In this document: positions 24,413 through 33,591 of the stretch, piece after piece
Numbering within the stretch: position 1 is the stretch's first letter
Layout of the letters: each line of letters starts with the position of its first letter
Assembly: GCF_016909125.1 (NCBI RefSeq)
Contig: NZ_JAFBFD010000027.1
Location: 1-44,122 of the forward strand
DNA length: 44,122 nucleotides
Source of the DNA: Enterococcus lemanii
GTDB lineage: Bacteria; Bacillota; Bacilli; Lactobacillales; Enterococcaceae
Direction: 5' to 3'
The notes under the pieces: model-generated
Database searches by the model: none
The model's input: the letters and a program-made list of their open reading frames with translations, nothing else
Told to the model about the DNA's origin: nothing
Position numbers and translations under genes: made by a program

Positions 24413-25834
24413 TTATTTTTCTCCTTTCAAACTTTGAACAACTGCGCGTGCGCCACGGTTTTCAATGGCTTCTAATTGGGTTTGTACAACGGCTTGTAAA
24501 TCGGGTAACGTGGTTAAATCTTGACCCCAAAGGTCTGTATTTGCGAGTGCTGTTGCGACAACACTTGCCGGGGTTTGCCATGCTTTTTGGAAGAAGGTAA
24601 CAATGGCCTCATCATCAGCCGGAGTTACTTGATCACCGCGATAAGATAAAATTAAAGCGGCCAAAGAAGCGGCAAGATGCACAGGGACGTCATTTTCTGT
24701 TTCAATGTAACGCGTAAGAATTGGTAATAAACGTGCAGTAAATTTTGAGACGCTATTTAACGAAATGGCACTTAATTGGTGGTGCGCAAAAGGGTTTAAG
24801 AAGCGCTCTTTAATTTGTTCCGCGTATTCATCTAATTCAGCTTTTGGTAAGTTCAACATTGGGATAAGTTCTTTGGCAAACAGGTCGTCAACGAACGGGC
24901 GGAAATCAACGTCATTCATCACTTCGTCAACCGTATTTAAACCAGCCAATAAAGCTAACGGCACCATTGCAGTGTGTGGACCATTTAATAAATGGACTTT
25001 GCGCTCTCGGTAAGGCGTCATATCGCTTGTAACAATTACGTTGAGACCAGCTTCAGCTAAAGGCAAAGTCTGGGTTAAACTTTGAGGTCCTTCAATAACC
25101 CAAAGCATAAACGGTTCGGCTTTGACCATTAATTGATCTTCGTAACCAAGTTTTTCAGCCCATTCTTTTGCGGTATCGCGTGGATAGCCAGGTACAATTC
25201 GGTCAACTAAACTACAACAAAAAGTATTCTCATTTTCTAACCAAGCTTTAAATTCACTTGGTAATGCCCAAAGATCGGCATACTGTAAAACAATTTCTTT
25301 GAGTTTATCGCCATTACGATCAATTAATTCACAGGGAATAATGGTTAAACCAGCTAATTTTGCTTGGTAGCGCTTATATAAGAAAGCCGTCAATTTTCCA
25401 GGAAAGCTTTGTTGAGGCGTATCTTCTAAGCAATCATTTGGGTTAAACTGAATCCCAGCTTCGGTTGTATTTGAAACGACAAATTCTAAGTCTTTATTTT
25501 CTGCTAAAGCGAGGTAAGCTTCATGAGATTGATAAGGATTCGTCACGCTATCTAAGACGTGAATGATTTCGCTTGTTTCAACGAGTTGCCCGTCCAATAA
25601 GCCTTCTAAAATAACCGTATATAAATTGTCTTGTGCTTGGAGCATGTCACCTAAACCTTGATTAATTGGTTGGACAACGGCGACTTTTCCATTAAAAAGT
25701 CCTTGTGTATTCATTTGTTGGATCTGCCAGTCAACAAAGGCACGCATGAAGTTGCCCTCTCCAAACTGGAGAACTTTAACGGGTAAGTCGTTTTTTGTTT
25801 CAGGGAAATGTTGAAGCGAGAGTTTTTTTGTCAT
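24413..25834 (-). CDS. uxaB: Tagaturonate reductase
   Basis: 473-residue NADH-dependent polyol dehydrogenase-family enzyme reducing D-tagaturonate to D-altronate. Recognisable parts are the nucleotide-binding VLQFGEGNFMRAFVDWQI, VVSNTTEAGIQF, and the catalytic-lysine region RKVHLLNGPHTAMVPLALLAG. Start taken at the ATG at 25834 (MTKKLSLQ), which has CAGGAAAGGA upstream; an earlier in-frame ATG has none. A LacI-type operator lies immediately upstream of this ribosome binding site. Confidence 0.94.
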   Translation of the reverse strand: MTKKLSLQHFPETKNDLPVKVLQFGEGNFMRAFVDWQIQQMNTQGLFNGKVAVVQPINQGLGDMLQAQDNLYTVILEGLLDGQLVETSEIIHVLDSVTNPYQSHEAYLALAENKDLEFVVSNTTEAGIQFNPNDCLEDTPQQSFPGKLTAFLYKRYQAKLAGLTIIPCELIDRNGDKLKEIVLQYADLWALPSEFKAWLENENTFCCSLVDRIVPGYPRDTAKEWAEKLGYEDQLMVKAEPFMLWVIEGPQSLTQTLPLAEAGLNVIVTSDMTPYRERKVHLLNGPHTAMVPLALLAGLNTVDEVMNDVDFRPFVDDLFAKELIPMLNLPKAELDEYAEQIKERFLNPFAHHQLSAISLNSVSKFTARLLPILTRYIETENDVPVHLAASLAALILSYRGDQVTPADDEAIVTFFQKAWQTPASVVATALANTDLWGQDLTTLPDLQAVVQTQLEAIENRGARAVVQSLKGEK

Positions 25835-25855
25835 AATATTTTTTCCTTTCCTGTG

Positions 25856-25904
25856 TTTGCACACGTGAACATTTTATTTTAAAACAAAGAAAAGCTCTTT
25901 GTTT
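25856..25904 (-). promoter_or_regulatory. Hairpin and LacI-type operator between the regulator and uxaB
   Basis: A nine-base stem AAACAAAGA (25882-25890) / TCTTTGTTT (25896-25904) overlaps the regulator stop codon and is followed on the minus strand by TTTTAAAAT, a weak terminator. Downstream of it is TTTGCACACGTGAAC (25856-25870, plus-strand reading), matching the two boxes in the regulator promoter region. Confidence 0.55.
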
Positions 25905-26910
25905 AAGTAATCTTTTGTAAGTTTTCAACCGATTGTCGGACGACCAAAGTGGTTGGAATTTCGTAGCGTCTAGGTGTAACTTCTTTGTGCTCGATTTGTT
26001 CTAAGAGCAATTTCGTTCCTAGACGACTAATTTTCTTTAGTGGTTTATGAATCGTTGTTAATGGTGGATTCAAGTATGACGTAATCGGTGTGTCATCAAA
26101 GCCGATAATAGAGATATCAGCAGGGACCTTTAAACCAGCGGCATCAATGGCGCGCATCGCACCAATCGCCATGTCATCATTTGCACAAAAAATGAGCGTT
26201 GGAAACTCGGGATTTTTTAATAATTGAATCATTTGTTGAAAACCACTTTCCAAACTGTAATTTCCCGAACGGAAAAATTCAGGAATAATGGGCAACTCGT
26301 GTTTTTCTAAGCTAGCGACAAGAGCCTTGCGCCGTTCATTTGAAGAATGGAAAGATTCAAAACCGCCGATATAACCAATTTTTTGATGCCCAAGTGTAAT
26401 TGCGTATTCAATACCCGTGGTAACTCCTTGCGCGTCATCAGCGACAACATTGATAATTTCAGGATCATCGACTAAACGATTCACTACGACAAAGGGTAAA
26501 TTTTGTTGTTTTAAATGTTCAATGAATGCTTGGTCTGTTTCACTTTGGCTCATTACTAAAATCCCATCGTAGCGTTGGAAATTAATCTCAGCTAGTTGTT
26601 TAATTTCATCAATTCCTTCAACAGATAAAGAATAAGTCGCATCTAAAACAGAGCGGATACCGGTAATCGTATCAACGAGAAAACTAGAGCTCGTTCCTTG
26701 ACTAATACTGGAAAAGAATAAGCCAATCATATAATTTTTTTGATTAACGAGGCTTTTCGCATTGAAATTCGGCACGTAGTTTAATTCTTTGGCCACACTT
26801 TGAATATGTGCTCGTGTTTCAGGTTTCACAAGGGGGCTGTTATTTAGCGCTCTTGAAACGGTCGTGTGGGAAATCCCCAATTGTTTTGCAATGTCTTTAA
26901 TGGTAACCAT
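25903..26910 (-). CDS. LacI-family regulator of the uronate operon
   Basis: 335-residue LacI/GalR repressor. The helix-turn-helix and hinge occupy about residues 2-55 (VTIKDIAKQLGISHTTVSRALNN). A periplasmic-binding-protein-like effector domain follows (IGYIGG, FCANDDMAIGAM, ISIIGFDDTPI). The start is the ATG at 26910, with AAGGGAG upstream; an extension of 11 codons is possible but unsupported. It precedes uxaB, uxaA and uxaC, as ExuR/KdgR-type regulators do, so it probably senses a galacturonate-pathway intermediate. Sigma-A promoter and two candidate operators lie just upstream. Confidence 0.9.
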   Translation of the reverse strand: MVTIKDIAKQLGISHTTVSRALNNSPLVKPETRAHIQSVAKELNYVPNFNAKSLVNQKNYMIGLFFSSISQGTSSSFLVDTITGIRSVLDATYSLSVEGIDEIKQLAEINFQRYDGILVMSQSETDQAFIEHLKQQNLPFVVVNRLVDDPEIINVVADDAQGVTTGIEYAITLGHQKIGYIGGFESFHSSNERRKALVASLEKHELPIIPEFFRSGNYSLESGFQQMIQLLKNPEFPTLIFCANDDMAIGAMRAIDAAGLKVPADISIIGFDDTPITSYLNPPLTTIHKPLKKISRLGTKLLLEQIEHKEVTPRRYEIPTTLVVRQSVENLQKIT

Positions 26911-26961
26911 AGAGGGCTCCCTTCGTTGTTGTAAAATAAACATTTGATTGTTTACGGTTAC

Positions 26962-26990
26962 ATTGTATAATAGAAGAATCTAACTGTCAA
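26962..26990 (-). promoter_or_regulatory. Sigma-A promoter of the LacI regulator and uronate operon
   Basis: On the minus strand TTGACA (26985-26990) and TACAAT (26962-26967) with a 17-base spacer. Confidence 0.88.
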
Positions 26991-27012
26991 CAAGAATATT
27001 GTTAAATCAACG

Positions 27013-27112
27013 ATGCACACGTGAAACGTAAAAGCCTAATTCAAGATGTAACATCGTATAAAATAAAAAAATAAGAGTAGCGAAGGGCCCTTAATCAATG
27101 CACACGTGAAAA
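27013..27112. promoter_or_regulatory. Pair of LacI-type operators in the divergent regulator region
   Basis: ATGCACACGTGAAA occurs at 27013-27026 and again at 27098-27111, direct repeats 85 bases apart (about eight helical turns). A third copy is in front of uxaB at 25856-25870, and a variant lies in the permease promoter region. The first is upstream of the regulator -35, the second upstream of the AraC-gene -10. Confidence 0.75.
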
Positions 27113-27135
27113 TAAGTAACATTCTTGTTTTTTTA

Positions 27136-27171
27136 TGCTAAAATATTTACATGTGAAAGGTGTGGTAAAAC
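27136..27171 (+). promoter_or_regulatory. Extended -10 promoter of the AraC regulator
   Basis: TGCTAAAAT at 27136-27144 is an extended -10; no convincing -35. AAAGGTGTGG upstream of the ATG is the ribosome binding site. Confidence 0.5.
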
Positions 27172-29433
27172 ATGTCCAAAATAAAAAGGTTACGGTTATT
27201 TTTTAAAGAACGTTTATTTAATCGTTCGAACTTTTTTTATAGCATTTTTTTCCCCATGATTTTAGTTGGGACCGTTTTAATTGTTGGTTTTAGTTTATAT
27301 ACGTATCAAAAAACATATAATAATTTACGAGAAAATCTGATTGCTGATCGAAAGAGTTCAATCAATCAAGTCAAAGGCAATATTGAACAAAAAATTCAAA
27401 CGATTGAATATTCATTTACGACTTATAGCAATACAACCTCATTTAAAAATTTGATTCGTCGGCCACTGACCTATCAAGATTATATTGCCGTCCGTGAGAT
27501 TAGTTCCGAACTGGCTTACATAGGGGCAATCGGCATCGGTAATGCTTCTTACCGCCTAGTTAGTTTGTCACATGGTTGGGAGATTAGCAATGGTTCTTTA
27601 AAGCAACTCCCCGAAGAAGAAGTGACGCAAATTAGTGATTTCATGCGTGCGTCGGACCAATACATTCTTTGGAAGCCAGATAAAAAAAGCATTAAGATGT
27701 ATGTTTTATTGCCAACTTTTAGTACGGAACGTTCCGCAGTTGGGATTGCTAGTATTAGTCAGCAAGCCTTTACGAGCCTATTTGATGAGAGCAAGAAAGA
27801 GTTCTTAGCAATCTATGATCAAAAAGGTGCACTTTTATTTTCGAATCAAGCAGAAAAAGCACAAGCGATTACACCAAAAATCGAAACAGTGGATCAAAAA
27901 GTGGGTAGTTTTAAACAAGGCAATCAAAATACCTACATTTACTCTCAATCAGATTACAATCAATGGGTTTATGTGACGTCACTTTCACAAGCGAGTGTTC
28001 GTCAAACCATTCTTGGTTTAGGTTCTGGCTTGGCTTTGATTACGCTAGCGTTGTGGCTTCTTTTTGTGATTGTTACTTACTTTGTTGCCAATGCCGCTGC
28101 CCAACCGATGCGTAAAATTCGTGCGCTATTAGCCGTAGACACGCCATCGAAAGGTCGAAAAGCGGAAATTAATCAAATTTTAGTTGGGATTGATTCTATT
28201 GTTGAATCAAATTTAAATCTTTCAGCTAAAATTAAGCATCAAATACCGGAACTTGAAAGCCTTTTTTTATTGAATCTTTTTCGTGGTCGAGTTTCGTCCA
28301 GTGATTTAAAGGAAAAACTGCAACAGTTAAATTATCACTTTACAGGTGCGGAACATTTTTTAGTTCTCCTCATTCAAATTGATGATTTAGGTGGGCGTGA
28401 TTCAACGGCGGAAGATTTATTTTTAGTTTCATTAGAAAATATCGTTTCTGAAATCATTCCAAAAGAGCAACGTTTTCAACCAGTGATTTTAAATCAAGAT
28501 ACCCAAGCAACGATTTTATGCTTGCCACCAACCATCGACAAGCCCCAAGTAATCGAATATTGTCAGGCGATTCGTCAAGCGGCATCGGATTATTTGAAAA
28601 TAAAAATTAGTTTTGGAATTTCAATGGACTATACGGATTTAACCAATAGTAAACAAGCCGTCGATACCGCCAAAGAAGCCTTACATTTCCGGATTCATTT
28701 AGGGCAAGAAGCGATGATTTTTTACAATGAAATCGCGGCCCAACTTGATGAAAAATCAGTTATCAAATACCCGAAAGAAGCCGAGCAAATCTTTTTAGAT
28801 GCGATGCGGAGTGCGGATCAAGCCGAAACGAAAAAAACTTATGAACAAGTGATGCGACTCATTTGGCAAGAAAATAAAAATCCAATCACCATTGAAAATG
28901 CCTTGTTTCAATTAATTAATAGCATTATGCAACTCGGGCAACTGTTAGGTGCCGACCATGAAATGTTGCTAAACAACCGCAAAGTTTATCTGGATGTCTT
29001 AAGTAAAGACAATCCAAGTGAAATCCAACAAATTATTTATCAAAATTTAATTGAGCCAATTGTTGAAACGATCCAAAAAACAACGGATCGTCAAATGCGC
29101 AACTTATCCGATCGTATGCTTGCTTTATTGCATCAACAATACGACCAAGATATTTCACTAGAAAGTATCGCGGATCAACTGCATTACAATTCTAACTATT
29201 TAAGTAACGTCTTTAAAAAAGAGATGGGCTGGAATTTCACCGATTATTTACAAAATTACCGTTTAACAATTGCAAAAAAATGGTTACTTGAAACAGATAT
29301 GACCGTCAAAGTAATCTCAGAACGTCTACAATACAATAACCCACAAAACTTTATTCGCTTCTTTAAAAAGAAAGAAGGCATCACGCCAGGTGAGTATCGC
29401 AAACAACAATCTGAAGAACAAAAAAGAGAATAA
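27172..29433 (+). CDS. Membrane-bound AraC-family regulator (YesS-like)
   Basis: 753 residues. A membrane helix at about 22-44 and a second at about 280-303 enclose an extracellular Cache-like sensor region. A HAMP-like and coiled segment and a cytoplasmic middle domain (about 350-620) follow. The C-terminal 100 residues are an AraC double helix-turn-helix (DISLESIADQLHYNSNYLSNVFKKEMGWNF; VKVISERLQYNNPQNFIRFFKKKEGITPGEYR). This is the layout of YesS/YtdP-type regulators next to rhamnogalacturonan ABC transporters in Bacillus. It probably senses pectin fragments outside the cell and activates the divergent permease promoters downstream. Confidence 0.88.
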   Translation: MSKIKRLRLFFKERLFNRSNFFYSIFFPMILVGTVLIVGFSLYTYQKTYNNLRENLIADRKSSINQVKGNIEQKIQTIEYSFTTYSNTTSFKNLIRRPLTYQDYIAVREISSELAYIGAIGIGNASYRLVSLSHGWEISNGSLKQLPEEEVTQISDFMRASDQYILWKPDKKSIKMYVLLPTFSTERSAVGIASISQQAFTSLFDESKKEFLAIYDQKGALLFSNQAEKAQAITPKIETVDQKVGSFKQGNQNTYIYSQSDYNQWVYVTSLSQASVRQTILGLGSGLALITLALWLLFVIVTYFVANAAAQPMRKIRALLAVDTPSKGRKAEINQILVGIDSIVESNLNLSAKIKHQIPELESLFLLNLFRGRVSSSDLKEKLQQLNYHFTGAEHFLVLLIQIDDLGGRDSTAEDLFLVSLENIVSEIIPKEQRFQPVILNQDTQATILCLPPTIDKPQVIEYCQAIRQAASDYLKIKISFGISMDYTDLTNSKQAVDTAKEALHFRIHLGQEAMIFYNEIAAQLDEKSVIKYPKEAEQIFLDAMRSADQAETKKTYEQVMRLIWQENKNPITIENALFQLINSIMQLGQLLGADHEMLLNNRKVYLDVLSKDNPSEIQQIIYQNLIEPIVETIQKTTDRQMRNLSDRMLALLHQQYDQDISLESIADQLHYNSNYLSNVFKKEMGWNFTDYLQNYRLTIAKKWLLETDMTVKVISERLQYNNPQNFIRFFKKKEGITPGEYRKQQSEEQKRE

Positions 29434-29649
29434 AATAAAGATAAAACAGATAATCATCTTCTCAGATAACCACTAACAAACCTTATTACACGTGGGTTTG
29501 TTAGTGGCGAAGGAAACGGTTATACCTCATTATTTATAAAAATATCCATGAAGAGAAGTCTCCATGGATGTTTTTTTTAAGGGGAGAGGAAAGGACCTGA
29601 GAAAAGTCCTTCCCTGCTATCGGTTAAGTGGTTTGGTTGCCAAAAGCGT
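29434..29649. terminator. Convergent intergenic region with terminator hairpins
   Basis: Three stem-loops separate the AraC gene from the minus-strand permease. First is a perfect 13-base stem CCACTAACAAACC (29470-29482) / GGTTTGTTAGTGG (29495-29507) with CACG in the loop and no T-run. Second is ATCCATG (29544-29550) / CATGGAT (29563-29569) with T-runs on both strands, the best bidirectional terminator. Third is a weaker GGAAAGGAC / GTCCTTCC stem (29588-29613). Confidence 0.75.
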
Positions 29650-30546
29650 TTAACCTTTGACAGAACCAACCATCGCACCTTTAACAAAATATTTTTGCAC
29701 AAATGGATAAGCAATTAGCATTGGGATAGTTGCTACCACAATGACTGCCATTTTAATCGATTGTGCTGGAGGAACAACGTCTACGCTTGCCGCATCGGCA
29801 TTTAAGCCGCTTGAAACAATCACGATTTGACGTAATAACACTTGGATTGGCCATTTGTTTGAATCATTAATATATAAAATGGCGGATTGATAAGTATTCC
29901 AGTAAGTCACTGCATAAAATAAGGAGATGGTCGCAATGGACGGTAAGGAAAGTGGTAAGATAATTTTAAAGAAAACGCCCCAATCCGAACAACCATCCAT
30001 TTTTGCGGATTCCTCTAAACTATCAGGAATTCCTTGGAAGAAGTTTCGCATAATAATCATGTTATACGCACTGACTGCCGATGGTAAAATTAATGCCCAT
30101 AGAGTATCAATGAGTCCTAAGTTTTTGACTAAAATAAAAGCAGGAATCATACCACCACTAAAAAGCATGGTGAATACAACGAGAAAGTTAAAGAATGATC
30201 GACCATGTAAGTATCTTCTTGATAATGCGTAGGCCATAAATGAAGTCAAGACCATACTAATAAAAGTTCCGAAAATTGTAACATATAAAGAAACACCGAT
30301 ACTTTTAAAGATGGTTGGTGTTGATAAGATGTAACGATACGCATTTAAGGTAAACGTGCGTGGGATTAAAATAAAGGTCCGCGTTGAAATTTCAGCAGAT
30401 GTTGCAAATGAACTACCAAGAACATTTAAAAAAGGGAGTAAACACAACAAGGTAAATAAGGTTAAAAATAGAACAATGAACACATGAACGATTTTTTCAC
30501 TGGTAGAGACTTTGATTTTATTTTTTTTAAGGGCTGGTGCTTGCAT
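29650..30546 (-). CDS. Carbohydrate ABC transporter permease (YesQ/LplC-like)
   Basis: 298-residue permease of the MalG-type, with six membrane segments and the EAA loop ESAKMDGCSDWGVFFKIILPLSLP that docks the ATPase. The ending KYFVKGAMVGSVKG is the hallmark of the LplC/YtcP/YesQ family for complex polysaccharide fragments. AGGAGG precedes the ATG. It is divergent from its partner permease, which is unusual because these pairs normally sit in one operon. No ATPase gene is nearby; a shared MsmK-type ATPase is presumed. Confidence 0.9.
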   Translation of the reverse strand: MQAPALKKNKIKVSTSEKIVHVFIVLFLTLFTLLCLLPFLNVLGSSFATSAEISTRTFILIPRTFTLNAYRYILSTPTIFKSIGVSLYVTIFGTFISMVLTSFMAYALSRRYLHGRSFFNFLVVFTMLFSGGMIPAFILVKNLGLIDTLWALILPSAVSAYNMIIMRNFFQGIPDSLEESAKMDGCSDWGVFFKIILPLSLPSIATISLFYAVTYWNTYQSAILYINDSNKWPIQVLLRQIVIVSSGLNADAASVDVVPPAQSIKMAVIVVATIPMLIAYPFVQKYFVKGAMVGSVKG

Positions 30547-30605
30547 TAGATTTTCCTCCTAATTCGTTTTATTGATCATCGTTACTTTAGCATGGGCAAG
30601 ATGTA

Positions 30606-30757
30606 ACGTATATAATCATTTTCGCATGTGCATTTTTTATCATATTGAGGAAAATGTTGATATGAAAGGGTTTTACTTATTTTCGTCTTGAAAAACAAGA
30701 GAATTGACTTGAAAAGGTTGTATCCGTTTTCTCAAGTGCGGAAATGATTATATACGT
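30606..30757. promoter_or_regulatory. Divergent permease promoters with mirrored 20-bp element
   Basis: ACGTATATAATCATTTTCGC (30606-30625) and GCGGAAATGATTATATACGT (30738-30757) are inverted copies with one mismatch, 112 bases apart. Each contains the probable -10 (TTATAT or TATATA) for one of the two divergent permease genes. Next to the left copy, TTTTCGCATGTGCATTTT (30619-30636) is a variant of the LacI-type box. I infer joint control by the membrane AraC regulator and catabolic control by the LacI protein. Confidence 0.65.
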
Positions 30758-30818
30758 AATTTCACATGAACGATATGATTTGGGTGTGATAAATAACAAA
30801 ACGGAGGAATCAGTTCAT

Positions 30819-31784
30819 ATGGAAACAGCTGGCGTATTAACAAACCAAACAGATGAAAAAGAAATCAAAGCCAAAAAGCGTCGTAAAAAGTGGGCACAAA
30901 TAAAAACAAACCGAGCATTGTATTTAATGCTCTTCCCTGGGATTTTATATTTTATTGTTTTTAAATATATTCCAATGGGAGGGTTAGTCATTGCCTTTCA
31001 AGACTATCAACCTTTCTTAGGTATTTTAGGTAGTCCATTTGTCGGTATGAAACATTTTATTCGTTTATTTACAGAAGATACCTTTTTAATGTTAATGAAG
31101 AACACGTTAGTTATTTTCGGTTTAGACATTGCTTTTTCATTTCCATTTCCGATTATCTTAGCTTTAATGTTAAACGAGTTACGTGGCGCAAAATTCAAAA
31201 AATTTGTACAAACAGTTATCTACTTACCACACTTCATGTCTTGGGTAGTTGTTGTCTCAATTTTCTATGTGTTACTAACGACAGAAGGTGGCGTCTTCAA
31301 TAATATTATTACTTATTTTGGTGGCGAAAAAGTTTCTTTCTTAACAAGTACCGATTGGTTACGTCCTATTTATATCTTCCAACAAATGTGGAAAGGTGCT
31401 GGTTGGGGAACGATTGTTTATCTAGCGGCCATCACAAACGTAGATGAACAATTATATGAAGCAGCTGACATGGATGGTGCAGGGAAATTACGTAAAATGT
31501 GGCACATTACGTTACCATGTATTCGACCAACGATTATTACTTTGTTTATCTTAAAAATTGGTCACGTTTTAGATATGGGCTTTGAGCACATGTTCTTATT
31601 AATGAACCCAATGAACAAAGAAGTTGCCCAAATCTTTGATACGTTTGTCTACACGGCTGGGATTCAAAATGGTCAATTAAGTTACTCAACGGCAGTCGGA
31701 TTATTCAAAGGATTAGTCGGCCTAGCATTAGTTGTTTTAGCCAATAAACTCGCACGTAAAGTTGGCGAGGACGGTATCTACTAA
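30819..31784 (+). CDS. Carbohydrate ABC transporter permease (YteP/LplB-like)
   Basis: 321-residue MalF-type permease. The start is the ATG at 30819, since ACGGAGGAAT lies just before it; the frame upstream runs through the promoter. After a basic N-terminus come the segments LMLFPGILYFIVFKYIPMGGLVIAFQDYQP, typical of LplB/YteP, and the EAA loop YEAADMDGAGKLRKMWHITLP. It pairs with the divergent LplC-like permease and with the lipoproteins downstream. It is the first gene of the long pectin operon. Confidence 0.92.
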   Translation: METAGVLTNQTDEKEIKAKKRRKKWAQIKTNRALYLMLFPGILYFIVFKYIPMGGLVIAFQDYQPFLGILGSPFVGMKHFIRLFTEDTFLMLMKNTLVIFGLDIAFSFPFPIILALMLNELRGAKFKKFVQTVIYLPHFMSWVVVVSIFYVLLTTEGGVFNNIITYFGGEKVSFLTSTDWLRPIYIFQQMWKGAGWGTIVYLAAITNVDEQLYEAADMDGAGKLRKMWHITLPCIRPTIITLFILKIGHVLDMGFEHMFLLMNPMNKEVAQIFDTFVYTAGIQNGQLSYSTAVGLFKGLVGLALVVLANKLARKVGEDGIY

Positions 31785-31803
31785 AAACGAAAGGAAACAA
31801 AAA

Positions 31804-32427
31804 ATGACGATTGAGAAAATTAGTAAGATCAATGATTACATGACGACGATTTTAACTATTGCCTATTTGAGTTTTTTATGGGGTTGCTTTACGTTACTAG
31901 GTCTTGGAATTTTCGGAGCAGGTCCGGCAACATATGCAATGATGGCTTATTATGATCAGTGGTTACGCTTAGGAGAACAACCGCCTGTGGCTCAAACGTT
32001 TCTTGCTTCATTTAAAGCACGCTTTCGTCAATCTTTACTGATTAGTTGGTTCGTCATGGCCGCTTTAGGGATTGTCATTGTCAATTTATTTACTTTAAGC
32101 GAATGGTATTACCAAGTCGCAAACGTACTTGTTTTGGTCATTGTTTTATTTGCGACAAGCCACGTGTATACCGTGATGGCAGCAACCACTTTTAAGACGA
32201 TGAAAGAAATTTTACGGGGTTCAGCCTTGCTTGGTTTAGGTTATTTACACTATTCGATTTTAGCTTGGACAGTGATTGTTATGGGATATATCTTGGCTTC
32301 AAAAGTCTCACTAGCCATCTTATTAATTTGGGGTGTGGGCTTTGTCGGTTTTGTCCTAGGGTATGCCGGCAAATTGATTTTAAAAGAGTACACACCAACA
32401 AAAGTAGAACACGAAGCAATCATTTAG
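31804..32427 (+). CDS. DUF624 membrane protein (YesL-like)
   Basis: 207-residue membrane protein of the DUF624/YesL family, with about five hydrophobic helices and the motif LGLGIFGAGPATYAMMAYYDQWL. The start is the ATG at 31804, after GAAAGGAAAC, 19 bases beyond the permease stop. YesL-type proteins are regularly encoded with rhamnogalacturonan ABC transporters and YesR-type hydrolases. Their function is not established; a helper role for the transporter is often supposed. Confidence 0.88.
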   Translation: MTIEKISKINDYMTTILTIAYLSFLWGCFTLLGLGIFGAGPATYAMMAYYDQWLRLGEQPPVAQTFLASFKARFRQSLLISWFVMAALGIVIVNLFTLSEWYYQVANVLVLVIVLFATSHVYTVMAATTFKTMKEILRGSALLGLGYLHYSILAWTVIVMGYILASKVSLAILLIWGVGFVGFVLGYAGKLILKEYTPTKVEHEAII

Positions 32428-32454
32428 TTATGTAAAAAAGGAGGAAATCGCTTC

Positions 32455-33555
32455 ATGAAGCTTTCACAAGTAGCTTTGATGACTTTGTTTGAAAGGTATC
32501 CAATCTTACCAAAAACAAAAGTTTATCACGGAAAATGGTCATATGATATTGGGGTAGTTTTGCAAGGGGTGAAAGAGGCGTATCATCAAACAAAAGATCC
32601 CGTCTATTATGATTACATCAAGGAAACGATGGACTTTTATATTCAAGACGATGGTTCGATCAAAGGGTACCAATACGAGTCAATGAATATCGATTACGTG
32701 AATAATGGGAAATTATTGTTTCTATTATATAAAGAAACAAAAGAGGAAAAATATAAACAAGCGTTAGATTTATTATTTCAACAGTTAGAAAATATGCCAC
32801 GCACGTCAGAAGGTGGTTTTTGGCACAAGAAAATTTATCCGAATCAAATTTGGTTAGATGGTTTGTATATGGGGACTCCTTTTTTGGCTGAATACCTAAT
32901 TACATTTAAAAATGGTCAACGCCTAGAAGAAGTCATCCATCACTTTGAGTTATGTTATAACCGTACGCTGGATCAAAAAACGGGTCTTTTATACCACGCA
33001 TGGGACGAGAAGAAAGAACAATTTTGGGCGGATCCTGAAACGGGCTTGTCTCCAAACTTCTGGGGTCGATCGATGGGCTGGTATATGATGGCGCTCGTCG
33101 ATACGATTGCGCTTTTACAAGGCCATATCGATACAAGTAAACTAGAAAGTATTTTTGAGCAATGTTTAATTGCCTTGAAAAAAGTCCGTGATGAAAATAC
33201 ACACGTGTGGTATCAAGTCCTCGACCAAGGCGCTCGACACGGGAATTATTTAGAAGCTTCGGCCTCGAGTATGATTGCTTATGCAACAGCTAAAGCCTTA
33301 CGCCTCGAAGTGTTAAGCAAAGACTGGCAAGCTTTTAGTCAAGAGACTTATCAAGGCGTTGTGGATGAATTTGTTTTCTTAACGAATGAAGGTTGGTTGA
33401 ACTTAACTAGAAACTGTGAAGTTGCTGGCCTTGGTGGTGAAGATCGTCGCGATGGTTCGTTTGTCTACTATATTAGTGAACCAATTATAACCAATGACTT
33501 CAAAGGTTATGGGGCATTTTTACAAGCAACTCTTGAAAATGAGCCGCTACTTTAA
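32455..33555 (+). CDS. GH105 unsaturated rhamnogalacturonyl/glucuronyl hydrolase (YteR/YesR-like)
   Basis: 366-residue alpha6/alpha6-barrel enzyme of family GH105. It hydrates and releases the unsaturated uronic acid left at the non-reducing end of pectin fragments by lyases. The catalytic aspartate is D135 in NQIWLDGLYMG. HAWDE (181-185), NFWGRSMGWYMMAL (201-214) and EASASSMIAYATAKA are conserved. No signal peptide, so it is intracellular. Strong ribosome binding site AAGGAGG. Its presence implies that the cell meets lyase-cut rhamnogalacturonan, although no lyase gene is in the window. Confidence 0.92.
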   Translation: MKLSQVALMTLFERYPILPKTKVYHGKWSYDIGVVLQGVKEAYHQTKDPVYYDYIKETMDFYIQDDGSIKGYQYESMNIDYVNNGKLLFLLYKETKEEKYKQALDLLFQQLENMPRTSEGGFWHKKIYPNQIWLDGLYMGTPFLAEYLITFKNGQRLEEVIHHFELCYNRTLDQKTGLLYHAWDEKKEQFWADPETGLSPNFWGRSMGWYMMALVDTIALLQGHIDTSKLESIFEQCLIALKKVRDENTHVWYQVLDQGARHGNYLEASASSMIAYATAKALRLEVLSKDWQAFSQETYQGVVDEFVFLTNEGWLNLTRNCEVAGLGGEDRRDGSFVYYISEPIITNDFKGYGAFLQATLENEPLL

Positions 33556-33591
33556 GAAGTAAAATAATAATTTTTCTAAGGAGGAAAAAAG

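Noticed and set aside
29470-29507. Perfect 13-base hairpin with CACG in the loop as a regulator site
   Set aside because: It is in a convergent intergenic region with a better terminator next to it; no promoter is nearby to be controlled.
33201-33215. ACACACGTGTGG, similar to the LacI-type operator
   Set aside because: Lies deep inside the GH105 coding region and shares only the CACGTG core.
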